This document shows, one piece after another, positions 6,321-14,805 of a stretch of DNA of 26,464 nucleotides. The notes under the pieces were generated by a model. That model worked only from the letters and a program-made list of their open reading frames with translations. It ran no database searches and had not been told where the DNA came from. The DNA is from an uncultured Desulfobacterium sp. (GTDB lineage Bacteria; Desulfobacterota; Desulfobacteria; Desulfobacterales; Desulfobacteraceae), in NCBI GenBank assembly GCA_937124525.1, contig CAKZLA010000383.1:1-26464 (forward strand), given 5' to 3'. The stretch's first letter is position 1; every line of letters begins with the position of its first letter. The translations under genes and the position numbers were made by a program.

Positions 6321-8963
6321 ATGAATTTTAAATCTATTTTTAAGATCTGTTTAATTAGCGGGGCAGGCATTGTCCTCCTGGCACTGGTGTTCATGCCCCA
6401 TGTGGCTCAATGGGGCATGAATGCTGCCCTCTCTTCTCAATCGGGTCTGGATTCACTGGAAGTGATGGTACGGCATATTGGGGCCAGTGGTGCCACCATG
6501 GGGCCCATTCGCATGGGCAACCACATGGTGGCCGATGGGGTGACGGTGAATTACTCTTTGTCTTCCCTGATCCAGCAAAGGCCCAACCAGATCAATATCT
6601 CAGGCCTGGACATTCGAACCTCCCTCACAGAGGATGGCATTGCTTTCACTGAGTTTCCCGTCCTGTTTTCAAGCAATGATAGGCCGCCGCCGTCATCCCT
6701 GCCTGTACCCCATGCGGCCCGGCCCATGGAAGCCTTGCTGCGCCACCTGCCTTCCCGGGTGAACATCACCCACTCTCGTTTTGGGATATCCCTGAACGGC
6801 AGGGATATTAGTATTCCCTTTGATCTGTCTGCCCTTATTCCTTCAGACAAACAGGAACTCTCCTTGGGATTCCATGTATTTCCATTGGGACAGCCCGTGC
6901 ATGGAGCGATGTTGATGAACCGCTCCGGTGGTATCGAACATTTTGAGCTGGCTGCCCGGGGGATTGAGTATGGCCGGTTCAATGATCTCCTCCAGCCATG
7001 GTTTCCCGGAGTCCTCTTCCAGGGAAAAGGGGATTTGACCCTCACAGGGGAAGGAGACGGAAGCGTGAGCCTGCGCCTTTCCCGTCTGACCCTGGCGGGC
7101 CCCCACCCTGTTACCATGCGCAATCTTGTGATAGCCCTGGTTCCCGGAGATAGCCTTGTGGTTCCCGGGCTTCCGTTGACCTTTCCCCTCCATGCCCTTT
7201 TTAATTTTCAATGGGATCGGGGTGCCATGCCTGCCCTTTTCATGTCCGGAAGGTTTGATCTCACCCGGGATGGAACCTGGCAATTGACCCTCATGGATCA
7301 GCACAAAGAAAACACAGAACACTTTTTCAGGGTGGGGGACACGGAACTAAGCCTGGGCCGTGGCTCCCGGTTTCAATTGGATGCCAGCGGAGAGGGGACA
7401 AAGGGAGAGATACGTGCCCACATGGTGGCCAATGATCTCATGGTGCAGAATATACCGCTGCCGATAAAGGTTTCCCATGTTGCCGTCAATGGCACCGGCA
7501 CCTTTGATTTGTCACCCCTGGGACATGGGTTTGCCATGGACTTAACAACCACATTGGGGCGTGTTGAAGGAGAAAATAATCGGTTTCAGATCCACTTTCC
7601 AGGAGGGACCCTTCCCCTTGGCATCCGGGTGGATCTCCGGGGCAAGCCCGTTGTTTTCGGTGCCATAAAGGTTAAAAATGGCAGGCTCTCCCATCTTGGT
7701 CGGGATTCCCTGGTGGTTTCGGGCATTCATTTGAATGTTCCCTTTTCCTGGCCCCTGGGAACCCCTGGCCGCCGGGGCACTTTTTCCGGGGAGACCCTTT
7801 CTTTTAACGGACACCCCATGTGTTCCCTGGGGGGAGAGGTGCTCCACACTAAGCAGGGCATGGATTTTTCCGGAACTGTGCACTTTCCCTTTTGGGCACC
7901 GGTTCCAACGGTGGGAAAGAATGCTGGGCCTTCTAAAACCACCGTTCCCCATATCAACTTTGATGTGAAAGCGTCCTTTTTACCTCCATTGTCATCTGCC
8001 ATGGAATTGACATGGAATATGGAACCCTTTTTTTTAACCCATCAGATGGTCAGAAAAAGCGGCCTGCTCTCTCCGGATGTGGAACTGCCCCGGTTTAAAA
8101 CCACCCTGGCAGCCCAGGGGCATATGATTCTTGGAAAGGGAGCACCACAGAATCACCTGCAACTGAATCTTACCCGGGGCGAACTTGACATGGTGGACAG
8201 GGAACTTGAGATCAAGGGCATCAATGCCACCCTTGTATGTGATGAACTGCCCCGTATTCGCAGTGCACCGGGGATGGTTTTGACAATGGATTCCCTGCGA
8301 TTGAATAAGGTGCTGGTCACCGATGCACAATTTCGGTATACCATGGAGTCCATGACCTCCTTTTTATTGGAAAAGGCCTCTTTCAAATGGTGTAACGGTA
8401 CGGTCACCACGGGTGCCACCCGTTTTTCCAGCGGAATTGATGCCTATCATATAAGTCTGTTCTGTGACCGGCTGCGGTTTGCCGATGTGTTGCAGCAGGT
8501 GGGATCTTTCACAGCACAGGGGGAGGGCAGCCTCAACGGTCGGATTCCCATCTCCTGGGTTAAGGGGGAACTCTCCTTTGACAATGGGTTTCTTTACTCC
8601 ACACCGGGACTGGGGGGCACCATCCAGGTTTCCAACACCGAGGTACTCACCGCCGGGATACCCGTTAACACTGCCCAGTTTAGTCAAATGGACCTGGCCC
8701 GGGAGGCATTGAAAAATTATACGTATAAGTGGGCCCGGGTGGGATTTGATTCCCAGGGGGAAGATCTCATGGTAAAGTTGGAATTTGACGGCAGTCCAGG
8801 GACAAATCTGCCCTTTGAGTATCAAAAAGAGCTGGGCACCTTTGTCCGGGTGGATGCCACAAGCCCAGGATCACGCTTCCAGGGAATCAAGCTGGATGTG
8901 AACCTGACTCTGCCCTTTAACCGCGTCATGAAATTGGGTAATCGCTTGAATCAGCTATTTTAG
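6321..8963 (+). CDS. ydbH: YdbH-type AsmA-like intermembrane phospholipid transport protein
   Basis: An 880-residue protein, almost the same length as E. coli YdbH (about 879), with one N-terminal signal-anchor (roughly residues 7-25) and the rest periplasmic. The body is a long succession of amphipathic beta strands with DUF-type 'Dicarboxylate transport' (YdbH) character; the C-terminal part includes GSFTAQGEGSLNGRIPISW and GGTIQVSN, typical of this family's last module. YdbH, with TamB and YhdP, forms hydrophobic bridges that move phospholipids to the outer membrane. The identification is strengthened by ynbE and ydbL homologues downstream. There is no clear ribosome site before ATG 6321, but the anchor begins there. 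Unlike in E. coli, an MscS-like gene separates it from ynbE. Confidence 0.82.
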   Translation: MNFKSIFKICLISGAGIVLLALVFMPHVAQWGMNAALSSQSGLDSLEVMVRHIGASGATMGPIRMGNHMVADGVTVNYSLSSLIQQRPNQINISGLDIRTSLTEDGIAFTEFPVLFSSNDRPPPSSLPVPHAARPMEALLRHLPSRVNITHSRFGISLNGRDISIPFDLSALIPSDKQELSLGFHVFPLGQPVHGAMLMNRSGGIEHFELAARGIEYGRFNDLLQPWFPGVLFQGKGDLTLTGEGDGSVSLRLSRLTLAGPHPVTMRNLVIALVPGDSLVVPGLPLTFPLHALFNFQWDRGAMPALFMSGRFDLTRDGTWQLTLMDQHKENTEHFFRVGDTELSLGRGSRFQLDASGEGTKGEIRAHMVANDLMVQNIPLPIKVSHVAVNGTGTFDLSPLGHGFAMDLTTTLGRVEGENNRFQIHFPGGTLPLGIRVDLRGKPVVFGAIKVKNGRLSHLGRDSLVVSGIHLNVPFSWPLGTPGRRGTFSGETLSFNGHPMCSLGGEVLHTKQGMDFSGTVHFPFWAPVPTVGKNAGPSKTTVPHINFDVKASFLPPLSSAMELTWNMEPFFLTHQMVRKSGLLSPDVELPRFKTTLAAQGHMILGKGAPQNHLQLNLTRGELDMVDRELEIKGINATLVCDELPRIRSAPGMVLTMDSLRLNKVLVTDAQFRYTMESMTSFLLEKASFKWCNGTVTTGATRFSSGIDAYHISLFCDRLRFADVLQQVGSFTAQGEGSLNGRIPISWVKGELSFDNGFLYSTPGLGGTIQVSNTEVLTAGIPVNTAQFSQMDLAREALKNYTYKWARVGFDSQGEDLMVKLEFDGSPGTNLPFEYQKELGTFVRVDATSPGSRFQGIKLDVNLTLPFNRVMKLGNRLNQLF

Positions 8964-9177
8964 CAGAGATACCTGTCATAATGAATATAGAAAATGGTAT
9001 TATACCGCCTTCGAGGACTGCCCTGACCGGAACGGAAACGTCGGGGGGTATTTTTGCCCTTCCAGGCTAAACCAGAGAAACTGCGGGCAAGCTCCTCAAA
9101 CAACAGGCCAGATCCCCAATACGGGTCTGACTGTGGCAGTTACAAAAAAAAATTAAAACTGAAAAAGAGAGGTGAAG

Positions 9178-10848
9178 GTGTTTCGACTTGTTTTTATATT
9201 ATGGATCTTGTGCTCTTGTCTGATTTCTCCGGTGTATGGGGCAGATGAAACAGTTGATCCTGAATCTGTAGCGGTGTCCGTGGAAGAGCAAAGGACGGGC
9301 CGCTCCAAAGAGATGCTTGCCTCCATCATTGAGTTAAAGAAGACCCTGCTCAGCCGAATTGATGATAAAAACAAACAGCTCAAAGCCAGTAGTTCTGAAA
9401 TGGAAAAGGAAAATCTCAAGCAGGAGCTGGGCACATTGGATCACCAGTTAGATGGTGCCACGGCCGATTTTGAGCGCATTGCCACGGGCATTGATATTGA
9501 TCTGTTCTCTGAACAAAAAGAGGCGGTGTTTAACTGGCAGGATGAGCTGGTCTCCCTGGTGGAGCCGGGTATCAAGGAGTTAAAACGTTTTACCTTAAAA
9601 GCCCGTCAGAAGGCAAAGCTCAAGGAAGATATCCAGCATTATCAAAGACTCCTGCCCGTTGCTGATGAGGCTTTTAAAAATGTTAATGTACAGATGGTGG
9701 AAGCAACGGACAAATCGGTCAAAGAGCAGCTTAAAATTCTTTTGCCAGAATGGCAGGGGATTGTGGAACAGTTGGACAACCGCATGAAGGTGGCCCGTCT
9801 CCAGCTGGACACCATGGAGCGAGAGGAAAAATCCCTTATGGAGCTTTCCCGAACCTCTATGAGAGATTTCTTCAGGACCCGGGGGCTTTATCTCATCGTG
9901 GCCGTGGGGGCCTGTGCCCTGGTGCTGCTTTTATTGCGTTTGATCTACGGAATTACCCTCAGAACGGTGCCGGGATTTAGATCTGGATATCGACCTTTTT
10001 ATGCCCGGTTGCTGGATTTGCTTTTTAAGGTGATGGCCGTGGTGATGACCCTGCTTGCCCTGATTCTGGTCTTTTATCTGGCCGAGGACTGGGTGCTGCT
10101 AAGTGTCACCATCATTGTTTTACTGGGTCTTGGCTGGGGGGTTAAAAATACCCTGCCCGGCATGTGGCAACAGAGCCGACTCATGCTCAACATTGGTTCC
10201 GTGAGGGAGGGAGAACGCCTGGTGATGGACGGGGTGCCCTGGCTGGTGAAACGAATCAATATGTTCAGTGAGATTGAAAACCCGGATCTGGGCATAAAGC
10301 TCAGAATTCCCATTGGATCCCTTATGGGTAAGACCTCCCGTGCCTTTGGGTCCGAAGAGTCCTGGTTTCCCTGTCGCAAGGGGGATTGGGTGATTCTGGC
10401 AGATGGTACCCGGGGAAAGGTGGTGAGTCTTTCCCACGAAATGGTGGAACTGGTCCAACGGGGGGGATCCCATAAGGTATATCAGACCGGGGATTTTCTG
10501 GGGCAGACTCCCCTTAATATTTCTGTTAATTTCAGGCTTAAGGTGCTCTTTGGTATTGGGTATGAGCATCAGAAACAGGCCACTGGTACCATTCTCAAAG
10601 TGACCCGGGATTACCTGGAACAGGCCCTTGAAAAAGAGGGATATAGTGCAAACCTTATCAATTTAAACGTGGAATTCTGCCAGGCCGGAGCCTCTTCATT
10701 GGATTTTGTTGTCATTGCCGATTTTAACGGCGAGGCGGCGCCCCTTTACAATCGCCTGAACCGGGCCATCCAGCGCTGGTGTGTTGATGTGTGTACCCAG
10801 AACGACTGGAGTATTCCCTTTCCCCAGCTCACCGTGCACAGGCCCTAA
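9178..10848 (+). CDS. MscS-like mechanosensitive channel protein with periplasmic coiled-coil domain
   Basis: About 556 residues. A signal peptide (VFILWILCSCLISPVYGA) leads into ~200 residues of Lys/Glu-rich helices likely to form a periplasmic coiled coil. Three hydrophobic helices follow (near GLYLIVAVGACALVLLLL, LLFKVMAVVMTLLALILVF and WVLLSVTIIVLLGLGWGV). Next comes a beta domain with GDWVILADGTRGKVVSLS, matching the MscS beta barrel, and a C-terminal alpha/beta part (LFGIGYEHQ). The MscS pore helix is not canonical, so channel activity is inferred. Start: GTG 9178 is preferred since AGAGG lies five bases upstream; GTG 9172 is the alternative and has its Shine-Dalgarno too close. It lies between ydbH and ynbE, implying a job in envelope tension or lipid balance. 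Confidence 0.74.
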   Translation: MFRLVFILWILCSCLISPVYGADETVDPESVAVSVEEQRTGRSKEMLASIIELKKTLLSRIDDKNKQLKASSSEMEKENLKQELGTLDHQLDGATADFERIATGIDIDLFSEQKEAVFNWQDELVSLVEPGIKELKRFTLKARQKAKLKEDIQHYQRLLPVADEAFKNVNVQMVEATDKSVKEQLKILLPEWQGIVEQLDNRMKVARLQLDTMEREEKSLMELSRTSMRDFFRTRGLYLIVAVGACALVLLLLRLIYGITLRTVPGFRSGYRPFYARLLDLLFKVMAVVMTLLALILVFYLAEDWVLLSVTIIVLLGLGWGVKNTLPGMWQQSRLMLNIGSVREGERLVMDGVPWLVKRINMFSEIENPDLGIKLRIPIGSLMGKTSRAFGSEESWFPCRKGDWVILADGTRGKVVSLSHEMVELVQRGGSHKVYQTGDFLGQTPLNISVNFRLKVLFGIGYEHQKQATGTILKVTRDYLEQALEKEGYSANLINLNVEFCQAGASSLDFVVIADFNGEAAPLYNRLNRAIQRWCVDVCTQNDWSIPFPQLTVHRP

Positions 10849-10925
10849 TCGGAAGTCGTGTGAACTTGCCGCAACGAAAATTGAAACTCTTATGATTCCA
10901 ACATTTTGGACGGAGTTTTATATAA

Positions 10926-10945
10926 AAAACTTGATTGTCGAATTA
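10926..10945 (+). repeat. 20-base motif, copy 1 (before ynbE)
   Basis: AAAACTTGATTGTCGAATTA. It ends 15 bases before the ynbE start and directly precedes its AGGAGG. The same motif occurs at 14961 and 26258, again 13-16 bases before a start codon. Confidence 0.5.
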
Positions 10946-10960
10946 CAGGAGGTATATCTT

Positions 10961-11167
10961 ATGGGACAAAAAATATTTATGTGGCTTCTGCTTCCCGGGG
11001 TGGCATTTTGCCTGGCCCTGGGTTGCAATACCCGGCATGAGGTGGCCATGGCCCCGGTGGAGGTAAAACCCATCCACATCACCATTGATGTGAATGTCAA
11101 GGTGGATCGAGCCCTGGACAATTTTTTTGATGACATTGATGCGGCTGAAGAAAAGATCAAAGAATAA
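10961..11167 (+). CDS. ynbE: YnbE-like outer-membrane lipoprotein
   Basis: A 68-residue lipoprotein. The signal peptide ends in the lipobox LALGC with the lipidated Cys at 22. The mature part has the YnbE pattern of a short linker followed by a strand, HITIDVNVKVDRALDNFF, where E. coli YnbE has a similar INMNVKIE strand. YnbE sits in the outer membrane and pairs its strand with the C-terminal end of YdbH to complete the lipid bridge. I start at ATG 10961 because AGGAGG lies nine bases before it; the same frame is open from 10781 but that part is not protein-like. The C-terminal helix (DDIDAAEEKIKE) is somewhat longer than in enterobacteria. Confidence 0.8.
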   Translation: MGQKIFMWLLLPGVAFCLALGCNTRHEVAMAPVEVKPIHITIDVNVKVDRALDNFFDDIDAAEEKIKE

Positions 11168-11171
11168 AAGA

Positions 11172-11273
11172 GCATCCTTCATATGCCCCCAAAACTGCTT
11201 TGCCGTTTTTTGAAAAAAAGACCCACAATTGGGAAATGCTTTAAAAAAAGTGTAAACTACTTTTGAAGGATGC
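11172..11273. repeat. 10-bp inverted repeat between ynbE and ydbL
   Basis: GCATCCTTCA (11172-11181) and TGAAGGATGC (11264-11273) are perfect inverted arms separated by 82 bases. The right arm belongs to a longer stretch, TGTAAACTACTTTTGAAGG, that resembles TTTAAACTAATTTTGAAGC in the spacer near 15906. This suggests a small non-coding element flanked by inverted ends, or a large stem. It may separate transcription of ydbL from ynbE. Confidence 0.4.
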
Positions 11274-11369
11274 ATACTTTTTGAGCTTATTCTCTGTTTT
11301 CAGGGGGTGGCAATGAAGCCGGAACTACTTTTGATATGATATTAAAGCTGTCAGTAAAAGGAGAAAAGT

Positions 11370-11741
11370 ATGGATAAAAAACGATTGGTTTATGTGGGGA
11401 TTCTGCTGCTCTGTTCCTTGGTATTTCTCACCGGGGGAGCCTTGGCCGATGATGTAAAAACTCGTATGAAAAATCGCCTCCCGGACATTGTTCAATTAAA
11501 ATCCCAGGGGCTTGTTGGGGAAAATTCAAAGGGGTACCTTGCCCATGTTACCGCAAAAAAGACGGGGCAAAATATCATTGATGCCGAGAATCAAGATCGC
11601 AAAATGGTCTACGCCCTCATTGCAAAACAGCAGGGGGTGAGCCTTGAAAGGGTGGAAACACTGAGAGCCTCTCAAATTGTGAAAAAAGCCAATCCCGGGG
11701 AGTTCCTCCAGAAACCCAACGGCACCTGGTACAAAAAATGA
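11370..11741 (+). CDS. ydbL: YdbL-like periplasmic protein (DUF1318)
   Basis: A 123-residue secreted protein. A signal peptide (KRLVYVGILLLCSLVFLTGGALA) is followed by a DUF1318 domain: MKNRLPDIVQLKSQGLVGENSKGYL, then NIIDAENQDRKMVYALIAKQQG and the closing NGTWYKK. In E. coli YdbL is the periplasmic third member of the YdbH-YnbE-YdbL set and is thought to prevent YnbE from self-assembling improperly. Its presence completes that set here. The ATG has AAAAGGAG at the right distance. A short terminator-like hairpin lies about 40 bases after the stop. Confidence is high in the family, moderate in the role in this organism. Confidence 0.85.
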   Translation: MDKKRLVYVGILLLCSLVFLTGGALADDVKTRMKNRLPDIVQLKSQGLVGENSKGYLAHVTAKKTGQNIIDAENQDRKMVYALIAKQQGVSLERVETLRASQIVKKANPGEFLQKPNGTWYKK

Positions 11742-11783
11742 TTGACATGTTTTTAATTCTCTGTATATCTATCTGCTAACACT

Positions 11784-11802
11784 GGGGGCAGAAGCCCTTT
11801 TT
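11784..11802 (+). terminator. Short intrinsic terminator after ydbL
   Basis: Stem GGGC/GCCC (11786-11789 / 11794-11797) with loop AGAA, extended by two G-T pairs, followed by five T. It lies 42 bases after the ydbL stop and would end the ydbH-ydbL transcript. The stem is short, so efficiency may be modest. Confidence 0.45.
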
Positions 11803-12110
11803 AAAGTTTTAGAAAAACTGTGTTAAACATTAAGTTGTGTAAAAAAAAACGGAGTATTTAAATCTTTCCGAGCGTATAATAGACATTATGTTGGTTTTCC
11901 ACAACCTATTGATTTTATCGAGAAAGTTATCTTTAAAAATTCAATAAAATCAAATATTTAGCCTAAGTCGATATAATGACTAATAATTAAATTAAACCAC
12001 GAAGGTTACCATGGCTGTAGATCCATTATGGATAGACAGTGGTATACTTTCGTGGTTTTTTTGTTTACAGAGTGGCATGATCGTAAAATTTAAGATTAAG
12101 GAGAATGCAA
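11803..12110 (+). promoter_or_regulatory. AT-rich leader region of the nickel operon
   Basis: A non-coding stretch of about 300 bases. It holds two perfect TATAAT boxes, at 11875-11880 (part of an ATAAT-agac-ATTAT inverted repeat) and 11972-11977. Neither has a clear TTGACA partner, which suggests an activated promoter. The second would start the transcript just before the large hairpin at 11994. No convincing NikR palindrome (GTGTTAC...GTAACAC) was found. Confidence 0.4.
11994..12062 (+). promoter_or_regulatory. Long leader hairpin with T tract before nikK (attenuator or riboregulator candidate)
   Basis: The arms are AAACCACGAA (11994-12003) and TTCGTGGTTT (12049-12058). The pairing continues inward through GGT/ATACT (with a bulge), TACCA/TGGTA, CTGT/ACAG and ATCCA/TGGAT to a three-base loop, giving a ~27-pair interrupted stem. 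The outer arm runs straight into seven T (12056-12062). It sits about 50 bases before nikK and just after a TATAAT box. It therefore reads as a leader terminator that could be conditional on metal. It could also be a plain terminator of read-through or a MITE-like palindrome. Confidence 0.5.
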
Positions 12111-12896
12111 ATGACAGTCCGTTTAATGAAATCCATCTGTCTCACCGTTTTTTTCAGTTTGATTCTGGTTCCCTTTGCTGCAGCCCATTTTGGTATGATC
12201 ATCCCTTCAGACAGCATGGTCATGCAGGACGATAATCGGACATTGACCCTGAATCTGTCATTCTCTCATCCCTTTGAAGGCCATGGCATGGAACTTGTCA
12301 AACCCCATGTTTTTAGTGTGGTAAGGGATGGAACGAAAACCGATCTATTGCCCTCCCTTAAAAACAGTACCGTCATGGAACATGGGGCATGGGTCCTTGA
12401 TTTTCCCGTGAAACGACCCGGAGCCTATGCCTTTTGCATGGAGCCTGCTCCCTATTGGGAACCTGCCGAAGACTGCTTTATTGTTCATTACACCAAGACC
12501 GTGGTGGCAGCCTATGGCGGTGAAGAGGGATGGGACAGTGAAATTGGGTTGAAAACCGAAATTGTCCCCCTGTCAAAACCCTATGGGCTTTACGCGGGTA
12601 ATATTTTCCAGGGTATTGTTAAAAAAGACGGACAGTCCGTGCCCTTTGCCGAGGTGGAGGTGGAGTACTACAATGAAAATAAAAAGGCCACAGCCCCCAC
12701 GGATTACATGGTGACCCAGACCATTAAGGCTGATGGCAATGGTGTTTTCAGCTATGCCCCCCCGGCTGCTGGCTGGTGGGGATTTGCAGGTTTGACCACC
12801 TCCGATGAAAAGAAGATGCATGATGGGGTGGAAAAGGACATTGAGCTGGGGGCCGTGATCTGGGTTCAATTCATGCCCTGGCAGGCAGGGGAATAA
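12111..12896 (+). CDS. nikK: NikK-type secreted DUF4198 component of nickel uptake
   Basis: A 261-residue exported protein of the DUF4198 family, the extra component called NikK in NikKMLQO nickel transporters. A signal peptide ends PFAAA and the predicted mature protein begins His26-Phe ([10 protein letters not shown]), a very typical DUF4198 N terminus. The body has Ig-like beta strands, with [23 protein letters not shown] as the GK-type extension of a carboxypeptidase-regulatory fold, and ends with a WVQFMPW strand. It probably binds Ni2+ in the periplasm and hands it to NikM/NikL. I use ATG 12111, seven bases after AAGGAG; the ATG at 12105 is too close to it. The next gene begins two bases after the stop. 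Confidence 0.82.
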   Translation: MTVRLMKSICLTVFFSLILVPFAAAHFGMIIPSDSMVMQDDNRTLTLNLSFSHPFEGHGMELVKPHVFSVVRDGTKTDLLPSLKNSTVMEHGAWVLDFPVKRPGAYAFCMEPAPYWEPAEDCFIVHYTKTVVAAYGGEEGWDSEIGLKTEIVPLSKPYGLYAGNIFQGIVKKDGQSVPFAEVEVEYYNENKKATAPTDYMVTQTIKADGNGVFSYAPPAAGWWGFAGLTTSDEKKMHDGVEKDIELGAVIWVQFMPWQAGE

Positions 12897-12897
12897 G

Positions 12898-13509
12898 ATG
12901 CATATTTCCGAAGGAGTGGTCTCCGGACCGGTGATGATGGCAGGGGCGGCCCTGGCCTTTGCCGGAACTGTGGTGGGGCTGAAAAAACTTGATTATGACC
13001 GCATGGTCCATGTGGCCATTCTTTCATCGGCTTTTTTTGTGGCCTCCCTGATCCATGTGAATCTGGGGCCTTCCAGTGTCCATCTCATCCTCAATGGCAT
13101 TGTGGGATTGCTGCTGGGATGGGCTGCCTTTCCCGCCATTCTGACGGCCCTGCTGCTCCAGGCTATTTTGTTTCAATATGGGGGGATAACGGCCCTGGGG
13201 GTTAACACGGTGATCATGGCCCTGCCGGCGGTGATCTGCTACTATCTGGTGGGACCACTCACAAACAGGAGCCAGAAATACACATTTGTGGCGGCCTTTC
13301 TGGCCGGTGCCGGAAGCGTGGGGCTGGCGGCCCTGGGGTTGGGGGCAGCCCTGTATTTTACGGAAAAAAATTTTCTGGAAGTATCCATACTTGTGATGAC
13401 GGCTAATTTACCGGTGATGATAATTGAAGGCATTGTTACTGGGTTTTGCGTGACCTTTCTTTTAAAGGTATACCCTGAAATATTTCCCAAAAGAGGGTCT
13501 GGAAAATGA
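12898..13509 (+). CDS. nikM: NikM/CbiM ECF-type nickel/cobalt substrate-binding membrane subunit
   Basis: A 203-residue integral membrane protein with about six helices. It starts with MHISEG, where the N-terminal Met-His of CbiM/NikM inserts into the protein and the His2 region coordinates the metal. GPSSVHLILNG (about residues 57-67) carries the second conserved metal histidine, and NGIVGLLLGWAAFPA is also classic. It binds Ni2+ or Co2+ and is energised by NikQ and NikO. Nickel is preferred because the partners are NikK and NikL instead of a cobalt-type CbiN, but the sequence alone cannot prove specificity. It overlaps nikL by four bases (ATGA). Confidence 0.93.
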   Translation: MHISEGVVSGPVMMAGAALAFAGTVVGLKKLDYDRMVHVAILSSAFFVASLIHVNLGPSSVHLILNGIVGLLLGWAAFPAILTALLLQAILFQYGGITALGVNTVIMALPAVICYYLVGPLTNRSQKYTFVAAFLAGAGSVGLAALGLGAALYFTEKNFLEVSILVMTANLPVMIIEGIVTGFCVTFLLKVYPEIFPKRGSGK

Positions 13510-14060
13510 TGAACCGACTGATGAATAACAAAACACTTTTTCCTGTCTGCCCCTATCCGGCTCTGCTGGGAAGGGGGATGGGGGTTATCTTGTGCGTGCT
13601 CATGCTTATGCTGGTGGGCACAACTCCGGCATGGGCCCACAAGGTGTATGTGTTTGCCTGGGTGGAAAAGGGCATGGTGTTCACCGAGAGCAGTTTTGGG
13701 GACCAGCCGGTGCATGGGGGGGCCATTGAAGTGGTGGATCAGGGCAATCAGGTGGTGCTCCAGGGTAAAACCGATGACCAGGGGAAATTTAGTTTTCCGG
13801 TTCCTTCATCGGTGACTTCGGATCTCTTGATCAAGCTGGATGCCACCATGGGACACCAGGCCCAGTGGACCCTGACCCATTCCGAACTAACCGCAGTCGG
13901 GGAACAGGCCAAGCAACAGGTGGGTGAAGCCATGACAAAAAAGGCCCATCTGGAGGCAAAGCCGTCCATGGTGGCCGTGGCCGGCGGTATTGCTGTTATT
14001 TTTCTTATCTGCGGTATTGTATCTGTTATAAATAAAAGAAGGAAACAACAAAATGGATGA
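13506..14060 (+). CDS. nikL: NikL-type secreted, membrane-anchored component
   Basis: 184 residues with a signal peptide (GVILCVLMLMLVGTTPAWA), then a mature N terminus His45-Lys followed by VYVFAWVEKG, the NikL signature that resembles the start of NikK. An Ig/CNA-like domain follows (GAIEVVDQGNQVV, GKTDDQGKFSFPVP). A C-terminal helix (MVAVAGGIAVIFLICGIVSVI) and a Lys/Arg tail anchor it in the inner membrane facing the periplasm. NikL replaces CbiN/NikN in this transporter subgroup. ATG 13506 overlaps nikM; a second ATG at 13509 is equally possible. The stop overlaps the start of nikQ by eight bases, so the genes are translationally coupled. Confidence 0.85.
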   Translation: MMNRLMNNKTLFPVCPYPALLGRGMGVILCVLMLMLVGTTPAWAHKVYVFAWVEKGMVFTESSFGDQPVHGGAIEVVDQGNQVVLQGKTDDQGKFSFPVPSSVTSDLLIKLDATMGHQAQWTLTHSELTAVGEQAKQQVGEAMTKKAHLEAKPSMVAVAGGIAVIFLICGIVSVINKRRKQQNG

Positions 14061-14805
14061 AACCCTTGCCCGGCAAGATTCGTGGATGCACCGCATGGAC
14101 CCCGGTGTGAGGGTGATAACGGCGGTGATTGTCTCCTTTTGCGCAGCTCTGTGCCATGACGTGAGAATTCTGGGGGGCCATCTGATTCTGGCCCTGCTCC
14201 TTGTAGGCATGGCAAAGCTTCCCCCCCGGGCTGTTCTTAAACGCTTAAAGCCCTTGTTCTGGTTTCTGGTCATGATCTGGGTGGTGATGCCCTTTACCTA
14301 TGAGGGGGAGCCCCTGATTGTAATGGGGCCGCTGACCCTCACCCGTCCCGGGGTGATGCTGTGCGTGAACATTACACTTAAATCTGTGATCATTCTTTTG
14401 TATTTCATGGCCCTGGTGGCCACCATGACCGTGGCCACATTGGGGCAGAGTCTGCATTATCTCCATGTGCCTGATAAAATGGTATTTCTGCTGCTCATGA
14501 CCTATCGATACATTGCCGTGATCCAGGCGGAGTACCACCGACTTCTCAGGGCCGCAAAGTTCCGGGGGTTTGTGCCCGGCACCAATATTCACTCCTACCG
14601 CACCTATGCCTACCTTGCCGGCATGCTGTTTGTCAGGGCATCCCGCCGGGCCTCAAGGGTGTATGATGCCATGCGTTGCCGGGGATTTAACGGTAAATTT
14701 CATACCCTTGACACATTCTCCCCGGGCGTGGTAAATCATCTGTTCCTTACCCTGGTATCCATGACCGCCCTGGGGCTGGTTGTAACCGAAACTCTGTTGA
14801 TGTAA
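14053..14805 (+). CDS. nikQ: NikQ/CbiQ ECF transporter T component
   Basis: The energy-coupling transmembrane subunit, 250 residues. Hydrophobic helices fill residues 20-55, 65-82, 105-130 and the C terminus. The cytoplasmic loop carries the two Ala-x-x-x-Arg-Gly motifs that dock onto the ATPase: AAKFRGF (167-173) and AMRCRGF (206-212). Between them is the CbiQ-specific SYRTYAYLAGMLFVRASRRASRVYDAM. It begins with LARQDSWMHRMDPGVR, where the LDPR-like motif of T components is expected. It lies within the overlapping nikKMLQ run; the ATPase gene follows after an unusual 188-base gap. Confidence 0.92.
   Translation: MDETLARQDSWMHRMDPGVRVITAVIVSFCAALCHDVRILGGHLILALLLVGMAKLPPRAVLKRLKPLFWFLVMIWVVMPFTYEGEPLIVMGPLTLTRPGVMLCVNITLKSVIILLYFMALVATMTVATLGQSLHYLHVPDKMVFLLLMTYRYIAVIQAEYHRLLRAAKFRGFVPGTNIHSYRTYAYLAGMLFVRASRRASRVYDAMRCRGFNGKFHTLDTFSPGVVNHLFLTLVSMTALGLVVTETLLM

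Noticed and set aside
9054..9248. Open frame across the ydbH - MscS gap
   Set aside because: No protein-like composition or ribosome site; it runs into the accepted MscS-like gene in another frame.
12011..12235. Frame beginning in the leader hairpin before nikK
   Set aside because: It spans a perfect stem and overlaps nikK; its translation is low-complexity and without family likeness.
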